From assembly GCF_900660645.1 (NCBI RefSeq), contig NZ_LR215036.1, positions 124,001 through 188,000 of the forward strand: DNA of 64,000 nucleotides, given 5' to 3'. Position 1 is the stretch's first letter. Each line of letters begins with the position of its first letter. The notes beneath the pieces were generated by a model, which saw only the letters and a list, made by a program, of their open reading frames with translations, had not been told where the DNA came from and searched no databases. Position numbers and translations under genes: made by a program. Origin of the DNA: Mycoplasmopsis citelli. Its GTDB lineage: Bacteria; Bacillota_I; Bacilli_A; Mycoplasmatales; Metamycoplasmataceae. Shown here piece after piece: positions 29,401 to 44,400 of this stretch.

Positions 29401-32400
29401 CGTCGTAATAAAAAAGGTCAAAAATTTATTGGATGTAAGAATTTTCCTCAGTGTCGCTACACTCGTAGCATCCCTGGACAAAATAACTTTAAATTCAGAT
29501 CTAAAAAAGCCGCAAGTAAAACTTAAAAAATTAAGCAATCATTTTGATTGCTTTTGTTTTGCTTTACCAAGTAAATATTGCTAATGTGGTAAAATTATTA
29601 TATGTATATAATAATACAGCTAAAAAGGGGGGTAAAATGAGAATATCACTTATTTCGCTTGTTAGTGAATCTGCTAAAGCTGTTGATTGGTATTTACAAG
29701 GACTTACCCAGCAAGATAATCAAGATTTTGAAGTAATTTTGTGTCTTAATAAAGACTCGCAAACACCGCAGGTTTTTGAAGTTATTGCTAAACATAAAAG
29801 CTTTTTTAAGCAGCGACTGGTTGTTATTTTTAATAGTAAATTAAAATCTTATCAACATAATTTAATTAGTGCTTTTCGGATTGCCCAGGGAAATTATCTT
29901 TATGTATTAAATTCAGATGCAACTATTAAACGCTATTATGTTGATAGCTTAATTAAACTTACGCTTAAAAATGATGCTGATGTAATTGAATTTCAACCCC
30001 GAATTATTGGGTCAATTAATTGAAAACCGGCCCATCGTTTAAGTACTAATGAAGTGGTGAACTTAAATGAAAATAAGCAAGCACTTGCGTATTCATTCCC
30101 CTTTATTTTTAATAAAATTTTTAAAAAATCTCTAACTGATCAATTAATTAAATATAAACCAATTATTCATAATGATTCAAAATTATGTGTGGAAGTTACT
30201 TATATGTTGCTCCTTAGTGCTAATACTTATAAATACATTAATGAACGAATTATTCGTGAATATTATGGAGCTAATGTTTGGCTTAACATTAAAAATGAAC
30301 TACAAAGTTTTCAAAAAATTGAAAACCATATCAAATTTCATAATCTTAAAGTTATTCAAGAAATCATGTATGCTAAATATTATTATTTTAAAATCATCAT
30401 GTATGGACTGCTTAATTCAACGACCTTTGTGTATCGAAATTTTAAATCTAAAGAACAAATTAAAGAAAAAAGGAGTATGTTGTTAGTCCAAAAACATGAA
30501 GCAACGCTCCAGAAACTTCAAAATACCAATGAATTTGAGCAATTTGAAAAATCTAATGTTTATATGCTCAAAGCATCAATTGAAACAAACTTGCTGCGAA
30601 GTGAAATTTCGCAATTAAAAAAAGTAAAAGCTAAAATTTTAAGTGAGTTAGAATAAAATGTTTGAAAATTCAGGTTTTTGACGAAGATTTATTTGCAACT
30701 TACTTGATTTTTTAATCTCATTGGCAGTTATTATTTTTATTTTTTATTTTCTTGCTCCGTTAAATGTGGAAAAACTTCAAAAAATATCTTTTCGTTTTTA
30801 TGGAAGTTTTCTCCTTTGTCTTGTTTGAATAGCCCTTTATTTTATATTTATTCCACTATATTTTAATAAGCAAACCTTATTTCAAAGCATTTTTAATTTA
30901 AAGATGATTAATTTGAATAATCAAAACATTAGCTTAAAAACCTTTTTAATTCGTAATTTATTTAACGGTGGTTTTTGAATTATTGTTTTTAGTACATTTA
31001 TGATTTTGATTCAAGTTAATGATTTTGATTTAAACAAGCTTCCGAATTTAAAAAATACTTTTGGAAACCAAATTAAACAAAATATTGTTGCGGTTTTAAT
31101 TAGTTATTGATTTTTATTGCATTTTATTACTAATATTTCCATTATTATCAATAAAAAACGCTTAAGCATTATCGATAAAATAACTCACACTCGAGTAGTA
31201 ATTAATAAATATAAAGCTGTCATTAAACCCCAAGAGTTAAAATTAATTCCTTATTATTGTGAATTACCCAAATTTGAATACTTTAAAAGTGATGAAAGGT
31301 AACAGATATGAACATAAAGAAAAATGATGTATTAAGTGATTTAAATAAATTTCAACGAGAGGCAGTTGAGTATTTTGATTCGCATTTGCGGATTATTGCT
31401 GGTGCTGGAAGTGGAAAAACTAAGGTTTTAACTCGAAAAGTTACTTATTTAATTAATGATTTAGGAATTTCTCCAAGCAATATTTTGGCAGTAACTTTTA
31501 CTAATAAAGCATGTAATGAGATGAAAGAGCGTATTAGTAAATATTTATACGATGATAAAGATTTAAAAATCTTTACTTTCCATTCACTTTGTAGCAATAT
31601 TTTACGTCGTTTTATTCACCTTTTGGGGTATCATAATGACTTTTTAATTTTAGATGAAGTAGATAAAAATCAAATTTTATCATCATTATATAAGCGTTTT
31701 GGAATCACTACTCAAGTAGTAAGTTATAAAAATATGGTTCAATACATTAGTTGAGCTAAAAATAAAAATTATGATATTTATCAGTTTGCAGAAAATTTAA
31801 ATTTTAAAATTGATGAACCAATTGTGAAAGTTTATCAAGGATATTTAGATGAATTAGCACTAAAAGGGGCACTGGATTTTGATGATTTAATCATTAAAGC
31901 CCACCAATTATTAATTGCTCACCCTAATGTTGCTGAACATTATAAAAAACAATTTTCGTATATTTTAATTGATGAGTTTCAAGATACTTCAAAAATGCAA
32001 TATGATATTATCAAAAAAATTGTAGGAGATGGAACCCATTTAACTATTGTTGGAGATCCAGACCAGACTATTTATAATTGACGGGGAGCTGAAGTTAATT
32101 TAATTTTAGATTTTGAAAAAGAATATCCTAAATCAAAAACTGTGGTTCTTGATTTAAACTATCGTTCAACTAAGAAAATTCTTGATGCAGCTAATAAGTT
32201 AATTCAACATAACAAAATGCGTTATAATAAAAATTTAATTACTCAAAATGACGAAGGACAAGATATTGAGTTTTATCATGGATTTAACGTTGAAGCTGAA
32301 GCTCGTTGGGTAGTTCAAAAAATTAACGAACTTAAAAAACAAAAAAATCAGCTTAAAAATATTGCTATTTTATATCGAGCTAATTATTATTCTCGTCCTT

Positions 32401-35400
32401 TTGAAGAGGCTCTCATTCAAGAAAATATCAATCATAAAATCTTTAATGGAGTGAAATTTTTTCAACGAAGTGAAATTAAGGATGCCATTGCTTTTTTAAG
32501 AGTTATTCATGATGGTTCAGATATTGCCCTTGAGCGTATTATTAATGTTCCAGTTCGCGGAATTGGAGAAACTACTTTAAATACCATTAAAAAATACGCT
32601 CTTAATCGGGGAGAAACAATTTTTGAAACTTTTGTTAAAGATTTTGCTAATTTACCTATTTCTAAAAAACTCATTAAAGAAAAATTATATCCATTTTTAA
32701 AAACCATTATCACCGCAAAAAATGGGCTTAAAACTAAAAAAATCAGCGATATTTTAAACTGATTTTTACGAGAAATTAATTATTATGAACACATTGAAAA
32801 TAATAAAAACATCCGTGGCTCTGCCCTTGATAATGTTAAAGAGCTAATTGAATCAATTAAAAACTGAGAAAGTCACAATCCTAAAGGAACTTTGGGTGAT
32901 TATTTAAATATGGTCTCACTGCTTTCAGCTACTGATGAAGGAGATAATAGTAATAATTATGTTTCGTTAATGACCATTCACTCAGCTAAAGGACTTGAAT
33001 TTGATAATGTTTTTGTCGTTGGGCTTACTGAAGGAATTTTTCCAAGTATTAAAGTTATTGACAATAAAGAACAAGGACTTAGTTATTTAAATAACGATAA
33101 TTCTCCAATTGAAGAAGAGCGTCGACTTGCGTATGTAGCTATTACTCGAGCCAGAAAAAATCTTTTTATTAGCGATTCTCGTGGACATTTAATTGGAAGC
33201 GATACCCCTAAAGCTCCATCTCGATTTATTAAAGAAATGGGAATTGATTTAGATGAAACCATTTTACATAAAAATTTTGATATCGCAATTTCAAGTAATA
33301 ATGAACCAGATAAGAAAAAACAAAATAAAGTTATTGTTGGAGATATTATCTCACATGTTACTTTTGGAGAAGGAGAGGTGCTTGAAGTTAAAGGAAGTGA
33401 AATTGTAGTGCGATTTGTTAAAGATAAAAAAGAAAAAACGCTCAATAAAGATCACCCTTCAATTCAAGTTATTTCATCATAATGGCAATTATTTTAATTT
33501 CAATTTTCGGTTTTTTATTTTTTATTTTAGGGGCTATTATTGCATTTTTAATTTTAGTGTTATATTACTTTAGATCTTTTTCAGGAGTGATTTTATTTAA
33601 AATTGACAATATCAATAAGCGGGTATTGCGTTTTTCGGGTAAATATTTATTTATGTCCACTATTTTTGATAGTAAAAGAAGTGAATTTACCACTTATAAA
33701 TATATTTCTACTGAGACTTTTTTAAGCTTTTTAAACCAAAAAGCCGCTAAAGAATTGAGTGATTATTTATCGCTTAGCCCTGAATTTCAACGCGATTTAG
33801 TTATTCGCTTTGATCAAAACAAAGAGATGATTAATGCACTGAATTTAACTTTTTTTGAAAAACAAATCTTGTGACTTGATAAGCTGTTAAATTATAAAAC
33901 AGTTTATGTATTAAAAATAACAGCGAAAAATGATGGATATTTTCGCTGTTCAATTATTTGAAATCGAAATCGGGTATATCGCAATGAAGATGCTAGCCAA
34001 CTTATTAATAATCAAAAGAAACTTAATAACATGATTCAAAAAAAGGTTATTTTAGCACTAGCACTTAAACCATATTTTTATGTTAATGAAATTCAACCTT
34101 TAGAAATTATTTCTATTTATAAACATTTTGGAATTCCGTATAAAAATTCTTATATTAACATTCAAGATGGGTTTATTTATTTTGTTTTTAATAAAAAAAG
34201 TAATTCAGCATATTTATCACTCCTTGAGCGAGTTAAGCAACTTAATAAAAATTTTTTACTAACAAAATACTTTATTGCTGGAACTATTTTTGTTTTAGAA
34301 GAACCCTATAATCCAAAACATACAAATTTAGAATTACTAGATAAAATTCGTTATTCATTATTTAATATTTTAAATAATCGAAACCAATCAGATCAATATA
34401 TCAACTTAAAACCTGGAGTGTTTTTAAGTGATGAATTTAAGGATTTTCTTTTTCATTATAATCAATACATCCGGATTAATAATAATGAAAATTTTAGGTT
34501 CACCCAGCGAAAAATCAAAGTATACAAAAGTAATCGTGATTCGATTTTATCAGTTAAAGAAATTGATTTTGGAGACTTTGATCCAAAATATCTAAAATTA
34601 TTTCAAAAAATCCCATATCTAAATTATCTTTTTGAAGATTCTTGGTACCAAAATATCAAAAATTCGTTAAATTATCAACCTTCTAAAATTCCTATTAGCT
34701 CTAATATGGTTAAAATCTCCCAAGAAGTATTTTTAAAATCACCCATTGTGGATTCAACTACTTCACCAACGTATTTAGTATATGCGTATAAAAATTTATT
34801 TGATTATAAGAAATTACGTAAAAAAATTAAATCCAATTACCAATTTAACATTCCAACAGCTTTATATGTTAATCAAATTGATAAACCATTAATTAATGTC
34901 ATCAATTACACCAAATTAAAAGTAATTGTTATTGGAGAAGTTATTTCTTCTCGGTTAAATGAAACTAATGTATTTTATGATTGTATTAACATTGTTAGTT
35001 TGGCCCAAAAAAATGGCATTAAAATTGTTTATGAAAACCCTGATTTAAATTTAGATCCTTTAATTGTAGAAAAAGCTCAAATAAAAGCATATTTTAAGTA
35101 AAAAAGTTTAATTTTGTTAGAAAAATTGTTAAATATAATTTTTAACCTCAAAATTTTTTGAGGCTTTTTAATTTATGCAAAAACTAGTTTGAGTTTTTAG
35201 ATTTTTTATGTTTAATAAAATTTTTGATAGATAAATATTTTCAGTTGGTAAGAGCGTACATACATCTCTTTAAGCAATCTAATTATACAACTTCAAAACA
35301 GAACAATCTAAAAAATTGTTCTTTTTTTCATAAAATTTTGTCTTGCATAAAATAATGGTTTGAGCCCCCTATGGCGTACGCGCGCGTGCACGCCATGCTT

Positions 35401-38400
35401 TAAAGCAGGAAAAGGTGCTTAAAAAGTGCTTACCGCACAGAGCAAATATAAATTCAATTACTTTAGTAATTGTTTTTGTCATAAAATCAAAATATTTTTT
35501 ATGCAAAAAATTCAATGTGCATAAAATTGTTATGCAAAACGTAATTTTTAAAAAATCCAATATACTATGTATATTGAAACTGAAAAATCTTTTATTAAAA
35601 AAATGCCCACTTTTTATTTATAGATATTTTTTGACAATTAATAGTAAATTCAATGAAATTTCAAAAAATCGTTATTTTTGATTAATTTAATTTTAAAAAA
35701 TAGCAATTTTAACATTTAAAATTTCCCAAAAATTAATTAAAGAAAAATCAAATTTTCATTATCTTTAAGGTTAGAAATTAAAATTGTTTTAAAAAAATTT
35801 ATTCCATAAATAGAAAATTTTTTCGTTCCGTGTTTTTTAATTTGATGAGAAATAAATGCTTCTGTGTGAGAACCAATATGATATTTTTCTTCATACTTTG
35901 TAATAAATTCACCGTTATTTTTAAGGTATTTTTTATAATCTTCAAAGAGTTTTTTCTTCTTACTTGATACTTTGTCTCAATTATTTTTGAACTCAATTTC
36001 AAGTAAATTTATCACTTGTTTTCACTCTCCTTTAATTAATAATTTTCTTAATAATTGAAATAAACTTTGGTGATTTTTAATCAAAAAACTCATAAAAAGA
36101 CGTTTGTTTTCGGTGTTATATTTGTCAAATCCACAGAGTATAAAGAGCTTGCGAACCACATGAAATCAATCTAAAATATACTCTGCATTGAGTGCTTTAG
36201 CAAGCCTTCTCATAAACGGAGCTCCATCACCATACATTACAATTTGCTTATAATTATTAGCATAATGAGTAAAAATTACCTTTTTAATAGCATTAATAAA
36301 TTCTTTATTTATGCTATTATTTGAGTTGACTAAATCAATTTTAACTACAGTTGTTTTGTCAATAATTTTATTATTTTTGTCTTTTCCTTTATGTAAAACT
36401 AAAACTCTAGCACGATTTTTACTGACTTTATTATGATTATTTCTGAGATTTAAAAAGGTATCATCTACTTCTAAATAAAGGGTTTCATTAAGAGAAGAAG
36501 AACATTTAAAATTAATTTTTTGTATTTGTTGTTGGCTTTTTGTAATATTAGTAACTGTTTGCAAACTAATCATATTATTAAATTCAGATTGACAAATTGC
36601 ACGATTGGAATTGCCTTCTTTTTTCAAATTTATCGTTTTTTGAATTACTGTATCATCAATATTTTTATTATAAGGAATATCAAAATTAGGATTTTGATAG
36701 TAGTGATATTTACCTTTTTTATCTATATAAAAGTATCTTTTTAGGTGTAGAATTCCCACAGATGTTTTAATTATTCTAGTTTTAATTTGATGAACATTTC
36801 ATCCTAAATTAATGCGTTCTTGTGAATTCAGAAACTTTTTTTCGTCTTCAAAAAAAGCTTTTTCGGTTGCTTTAATTATAAAATTTATATTTTTTTCACT
36901 AGAATTTTGCATAGTTGATATTATAAGAAGATTTGATAAAAATAGTCCAAAAATGTTTTAAAAAGCATCTTTTTAATGCTTTTTTGTCAAAATGATAAGT
37001 TGGAATTGATATAATTTTATTATTATGTGAAAAATATTTTTAAGAATAAACAGTGAAATTTCAGATCAAATTCGCACAGTATCTTTTAAAGATGATGGTA
37101 TTGAAATTTTAAAACCTTCTAATTTTAAAAAGAGAATTAAATGGCCTCATAATCGTCCTTTAGTTGTTTTTTATCATAAAAATAATGTTTACTTTTTAAA
37201 TATTCGTTCATCTGAAATAACATTGGAAAATGGTGATAAAAAAGCAAGAACTAAATTTAATTTTGAACATGAATTTATCAATAGAGATGGAGAAAAAAGC
37301 TTAGCAGACACATCAAATATTATGGTAATGAAAAAAGATGAATTTAAATTGTTATATGATGAAAGTGAAATAAATAATTTGAATCAATTGAATTTTGAAG
37401 ACGTGAAACAAATTATTTCAATGTTATACTACAATTTTGTCGAAGATGCAGATGCTAAAGCAACATATCAGAAAATAACATTAAACACTAAAGAACCTTC
37501 TTTAAAAAGTGAAATTATCTTCTCAACAGTAAAACACCACGGGAACTTTTTGGACCCAAAAATAGCTTGATATTATAATGAAGATTTAATAAATCTGCTT
37601 GTTGATTTAAGAAAACAAAGTAAAGACGTTATTGATTATTGGTTAAAAAATAATAAAAAAATATCAGACGAATATGAATCAAAATGAAAAAAGAATGAAT
37701 AGAATATGCAAAAAAATATAATATTGTCGAGGATAAATTGGACCCTAACTTTGATATAAAAGCTTATAATGATTTCGAATATACAACTCAAATGACCCCA
37801 GAAGAATCGAAAAATTATCAAAGATATAGAAAATATTATGACTATAGAACAGATGAAGATATTATAGAAGAACAGTATCAAAGATATAAAGAAAAAGAGT
37901 CAGATAGCGAAGACAATCATTTACTTTATCAAAAGTATTTAGAAGATCAAAATGTAGAAAAGCAAGAAGATAACGAAGAAGAAATTAAACAACACAAACC
38001 AAAAGTTCCTGTTCTTGGGATGTAAAAAACAACATCAAAATGATGTTGTTTTTTCTTATTTCATTGGTGGACGAATATATCTTTGATAAATTGCAATCAA
38101 TAGTAATATTACAATAATTCCGGTTAAAATCATTATTACAATAAATCAAGTTGGATGTTTTTGAATGAATGTTTGATTTTCATTTGTATTTTCAATACTA
38201 ATAGATCCACCATTTAATCCTGGAAGATTTTTAAAAATCTCTTCAACGCCTTTTGGTTTAACATATCCAATTTCTCATTCATTTTTGATTTGATTATTTT
38301 TAAAATCTTCTGCTTCTTCAGGAAAATTTCGACTATTGATATATTCCTGGTCTTGCTTTAATTTCTCTTCTGCAAGCTTTTTATAATCAATTTCTTTAAT

Positions 38401-41400
38401 AATTGGTTTCCCGTTTTCATCAACGTCAGGGGACGAATTTATATTAGTATTATCATTAATAACTTCAATGGTTTTGGCACCATTTAAAAGCTTATTTAAA
38501 GGAATAATTTTTAAATTTATTTTATTGATTTTCTTAGGAGTAATAAGTTTCAAAATATCTTGTGAGTTTTCAAAAGTTAAATAATCATTAAAGTTTATCC
38601 CATAAACTCTTAAATCGTTATTAAGATTTTCGATAATTTTTTGAGTTATTTCTTCTAAAGTATTGATACTTGAAAATGATTGATTATTTACTGCATAATT
38701 GATTAAATCTCTTTCACGTGGTATTTTATTATTTGCAACACTATTGAAAATTTTAATAGTTTTAAATCCAATTAATTGATTTACTTTATCGGTATTAGCA
38801 CTTAAATTTAAGTTAAAATAAACCGGTTCTTTTAAAATTGATAAGTTAGCGGTTGCTTGATTTGCAACTGAATCTAAATTATTTATTAAGTAATCTTTAT
38901 CAATACTAAAGCGTTTATCCATAGCTTTAACAACTTGTTCTTTAATAAAATCTTTAGCTTCTTTGACACTTGCTATTCCATTTAAATTAATTTCTTTAAG
39001 ATTAAAGTTTGCAAACACATTAATTAAATCACTTTTATAATTAGGATCTATTTTTTCATTTTGATAATATAAAACTGATTGGTCCCGTGGTATATAGTAA
39101 TCTTTATAAAACTCTTCCTTAACTCTAAAGGTAAATCTTAATTTATTATCAAAGGTTTTTTCGATGTTATATTTAACCTTATCTTTATTTTTAAAATCAA
39201 GCAGTAAATCATCTTCAATATCATTTAAAGCTTCTTCATATGAGGCAACGTTTTCAAATAAAGAGTTTAAGTATCCTTTTAAGATTTTAGGAGTAATAGC
39301 AACTTTGTTTGTTTTAGATTCAAAATCTACATCTTCTTTTCATTTAACAAAGGTTGTATCTTCTCCATTTTCATAATTTCATACATGTTCTGATCCTGTA
39401 TTTTTATAATCAATAATTGGTTTGATTTCATTTTTATTAACTATAAAATCAATTTTATCTAAAGATTCTTTAAAAAAAGGATTATCATTTAAAAACATGT
39501 TTTTCTTTTCTTCAGGGGTTAGTTTTTCAAATTCTTTAAATGTATGAGTTTTAGCATATTCTTTTATTTTATCTTTATTTATTGGTATAGTGTAGTTGGA
39601 ATCTTTATCTTTAAAAAAATGATCAACGAAAGGTCCAGCTTCTAATGTATTTTTAATATTATTTAAAGTAGGGTTATTTCTCTCATTTCCAATTACTTGA
39701 CGATAAGTTGAATTTATATATAATTTTCAATAATTGATAACTTGCTCATAGCTTAATTTTTTAACAGAATCTTCGCTTGCAAGTTTTTTATCTATTAAAA
39801 ATTTCTGTAAGTGCTTTCCGTGATATGTACTTCAAAATGGTTTCACTTGTGCATTTTGATAAACATCACTAAACTTAGCGTATGGTTGATTATCATTATT
39901 AATATAAAATAGTTTATATGTATCAATATTCCCTTTATCTCTAAGAGTATAAAGTCACATTCCGCTACTGCTAAAATAATCTTTATCATTATTAATAATA
40001 TTTACATTAGCTTGTCCAGTAGTAGTAAAAGTGCTTTTGTTATATGGATTAATTCTAAAGCGTTGTGCTTCGTCAATTTTAATATTTGAAGTAATATTAA
40101 TCCCTTTATTTACAACTGCTCCACTAGCAATAAATCCAAACATTCTATTATTATTTAAAAAATCTCCATTCGAATTTAAAGGATCTTGTAAAAATCTAGT
40201 ATTATCTGGGAGTTTATTATTTCCTGTATAATCAACTCATAAAATTTCTTCTTTAGTTCCTGTTTTAGGATTGATTAATGGATCATATTTAGGATTTTTA
40301 AGTTTATTTCCACGTGAATCTAAAATAGCTTCTCCACGTTCATTTTTTAAATATGGCTCAATTAATTCTCTTTGCTCAGGGTTAATTTCAGGGTTTCAAG
40401 CATATCATTTCCCTTGTAAATCCGCTCCAAGAGAATTAATGATTAAAACAACTTTATATCTTTTTATTTCTCTTTGATTGTTACCATTGGCATTTGCTTT
40501 ATCATATTTAACTACTTCAATAGTATATTGATTTGTTTTCTCTTGGTCTTCATCTTTTTGCTTTTTAGCTCCTCGAAGATCATTTAAATCATATTCAAAA
40601 TTTTTATCTAAAACATCAACTTTATTTCCATTGATGTATAGCTCTTCATCTTCGCGTTCAGTAGTTTGAAAAGTAATTTTAGCTGGAGCATGATAAATTC
40701 AAGTTCCTCCATATGTATCAGAAATTGCTTGATCATTTTCTACACGAATTGGTTGATCTGGGACTAATTGACGTGAGTATATATTAGTTAAATCTAAAAA
40801 TTGATTAGGAACAATTCTTAAACGACTTGCGATATCTTTTTGCTTAAATTTACTTGTATTTTGAAAATTTAGTTTTATTTTCTTCAAAACTATTTTTTCT
40901 TTTTTTAGAAACAATAAATTGTAATAAATCACATATAATTGTAATGTTTGATTATCTGATAGTAGTTCATATTCAATTTGAAAAGCTCCATTTAATCTTT
41001 GATTTGTATTCTTATAAAAAGCAAATTTATTTAACTCTTCTTCTAAATACTCCTTATTTGATTTATCATCAGAAGATAGCTTATAATTAGTTGCCCCATA
41101 ATTAGCTCCAACATCTGTTGGAACATCAAGTGAGTTAATTGTTTTTAAATTAGATTTATCCCATTCTTCTTTTAATTTTAGTACATCATAATTTTTTAAA
41201 TTATCTTTGTATGTAGATTTTATTTTTAATCCAATATCAATGTTAAATCAGAAATTTTTGATAAAAATATTACCTTGTCCTATTGGTTTCCCTATTGTTC
41301 ATTGATTTCTGTAATAATCTTCATGTATAAAATCAACATTATAACTTAGCTTAAAATAATCAATAAGTACTTTATTAGTATTTGTAAAGTTAAAATCTTT

Positions 41401-44400
41401 TCTCTTTTGTTCTTTAAGCTTATTAATTTTATTTTCAAGTTCTTTAAAATCATAATTTAAATATATTTGTTTGATGTTTTGGCTTCTCAAATTTCCATTA
41501 TAATCTTGGACAGCTAAATTTAATTTTATTTCGCTTTTCTTAAGCTCATTTAAAAAATCTAAAGCATCCATGTTTTCTGCTAAATTATTAGCTATTAAAA
41601 TATTGTTTCTGCTTTCTTCGTATGTTCCATAAGGATATCAAGCATCAAACGGATCTCAATAATATTTAGTGTAATTTGATGGCTTAAATATATTTGTTTT
41701 ATTATGTTTTTCTCCTTTAAAAATAAAGTCTGTACCTACAAATAAATTTTTAGCAATTGTTTTTCAATTTATATTATTACGTTCATCATAAAAATGATTA
41801 CTTAGACTCCATTTATCAAAAGATGTGTTTTCTTTATTTTGTCTACTAATAATTTCATCAAAAGTAGTTTCATAAACCCCATTTTCAGAATTTCCAATTG
41901 CTGATACTCCAATAATAGAAAAAATAGTAGTGGGGGCTACTATTAATGGTAAGAATTTATTTATTTTTTTCATTTTTATGCATTCCTTTCAAATCTAAAT
42001 TATTTTCGTGTTTATCCAACATAATCGAATAATTTTTATTTAAATATGAACTTAATTGTTCTTCTTCACTTTTATCTAATTTTTCTGCTTCAATAATGAT
42101 TGTATCAATCATTTTTTTAGTTTTAATAAAAGTAAAAAATTCATTATATAAATTTGATTGAATATTTTCTGCATTAACTGTTTTAATATCGACTTTATTA
42201 AGCAAAATATTCATTAGTGCATTAAGTTTTTGATCAATAATATCTAATCTTGCATTTAGATATTTGAATTGTCGATTTAATTTATTATGAACTGATTTAG
42301 TTCCAGCATAAACTGCTTTCCTTAAATAATCGTGTAAACGTTCTTTAACTACATCAATAGTATCATCAAATTCTTGGTCATCAATATATTTAATGATAGC
42401 ATTAGTTAACTCAGAATTAAGAGAAATATTGTTGGAATATAATTTTTCTCTTCATTTTTCAAATTTAAGTGCATCATTTTGATCGCTAATTCTGCCGCTA
42501 AAGCGATAACGATTAAATTTTTGTTTATTTTTTGTTTCTTTAAGTTTTTGAATTTGTTGTTGAACTTTTTTAAGAGTATTTTTTGCTTGTTGAACATTAC
42601 TCATATTTTCTTAAGTCTCCACTTTCAAAAAAGAGTTCTTTTTCAATATCATTATAGTAAGTATCAATTGCAATTCGAGAACTTGAATTAAGTGAAATAA
42701 TTCCTTGTCCAACTGAAGCGTGTACAAGAAAATTTTTTTCTGTTTCACTAAGCCCACCACTAGCTTCAAAAAGAGCATTTACCGATTCGACTGAAGTTGG
42801 AGTAAGTTTTAAAAATACTGAATATTGACAATTTTCTAAAATTGCTTGACCTTTAGCTTTAATAGCTTCAGTTTTAGTAAAATCTTGTGGATTTTGTGTT
42901 GTGATAATAGTTCCGCAATTATATTTACGACCTTCTTTAACTACTTGATAGATAAAATCTAAAGTAGAAATGGAATTTTCATCAATAAATTTATGTGCTT
43001 CATCAATTAATAATCAAACCCTATAATCCTTCTTGTATGTTTCCGATATTATACCTTTTATAAATGAAATAATCAAGTAAAATGAACTGTTTTTTACTTC
43101 GATTTTTTGATTCATTAGTGCGGAAGTATCAAAGACAATTAAATTATCATTTAAATCAATATTAGTATATTGATTATAAAGCTTATTGAAGCGTCCATTT
43201 GCTTGAAAATCTAGTTCTAAGGTCTTAAGAATTCTGATTGTATTTTGAAAAAATAAATCATTTTTATTAACTTTTTTAAGTTCATTAATTAAATCACTCA
43301 TAAGCGGATATTGATTATTATCTCATTTAGTAATATCACTTTGAGAATTAAAAAAACCAAATTTTTCTCAGACTTTTTTAAGAGATGAAACAATAATTTG
43401 AATATCAAGTGCTTCAAAGTGTGGATATAGCAAACTAAATCACTCTCTAATGAAGTCTTCATTTAATGTTAAAACTTCTTCATTTTGTAATTGTATATCT
43501 ACATTGGTGTAATACGAAGGATCTTGCTTTGGATTAAATAACTTAATAATTTGCAGTGGATTAAAACGTAAATCTTCTGCAACCCCTAATTTAATGGTTT
43601 TTCCACCCAAAGCATTCATTGTTTTCTTGTATTCTCCTTGAGGATCTAAAATGATGACTTTATCATTAATCGCAACCCGTGGAGCAAGCAATTTCTTACA
43701 AAATGTACTTTTTCCACTTCCACTAGTTCCAAGAACAAACATATTTTGGTTAATTCTTTTTGCAGATTTAATTGACGGATCAAAAAACACCGGAGCATTT
43801 TTATTAAAAATAGAAAATCCAAGCAACGAAAAGTTATTATCATTTAAATATTGATTTGAAAATACTCAACCATAACCGATGTTTCCACTAAGTTGCTCAG
43901 TGTATTCTTTTAGCATATCAGTATTTTTAAGTGCTAATGCAGAATATGCTTCAATTTGACGATATCTTAAATTATTAACAACTCCTTTTCATTTTTTAAT
44001 GTTAATTTCATTTTGTTTTTCTTGTGCTTTTAAAGTATCTAAATCAAACGCACGATTTCATAACATTAATGAACTTTCAAAAAGTTGCTCACTATTAGAG
44101 GCAACTGCTTCAGAAACATTTTCTAAAGCTTCTTGGTTATTTTGTTGTCTTCTTTTTAACATTTTATTAAAAATACTTTCTGCATTAACTGCCATATTAG
44201 TTTCTACAGTATTTAAAATCTTATCTTTTTTCTTATCGTCTAAAGGGTTTAAACTTCATATAATTGTTGAATTGCTATTAAATGTTTCAGCGATTCAATT
44301 TTGAGGCAATTTTAAAGGAAAAGATGCAATACTTTGAACTGAATTATATGTTTTATTTGTAAGAAAATATTTATCCTTAAAAGTAATATTTTCATAAGTA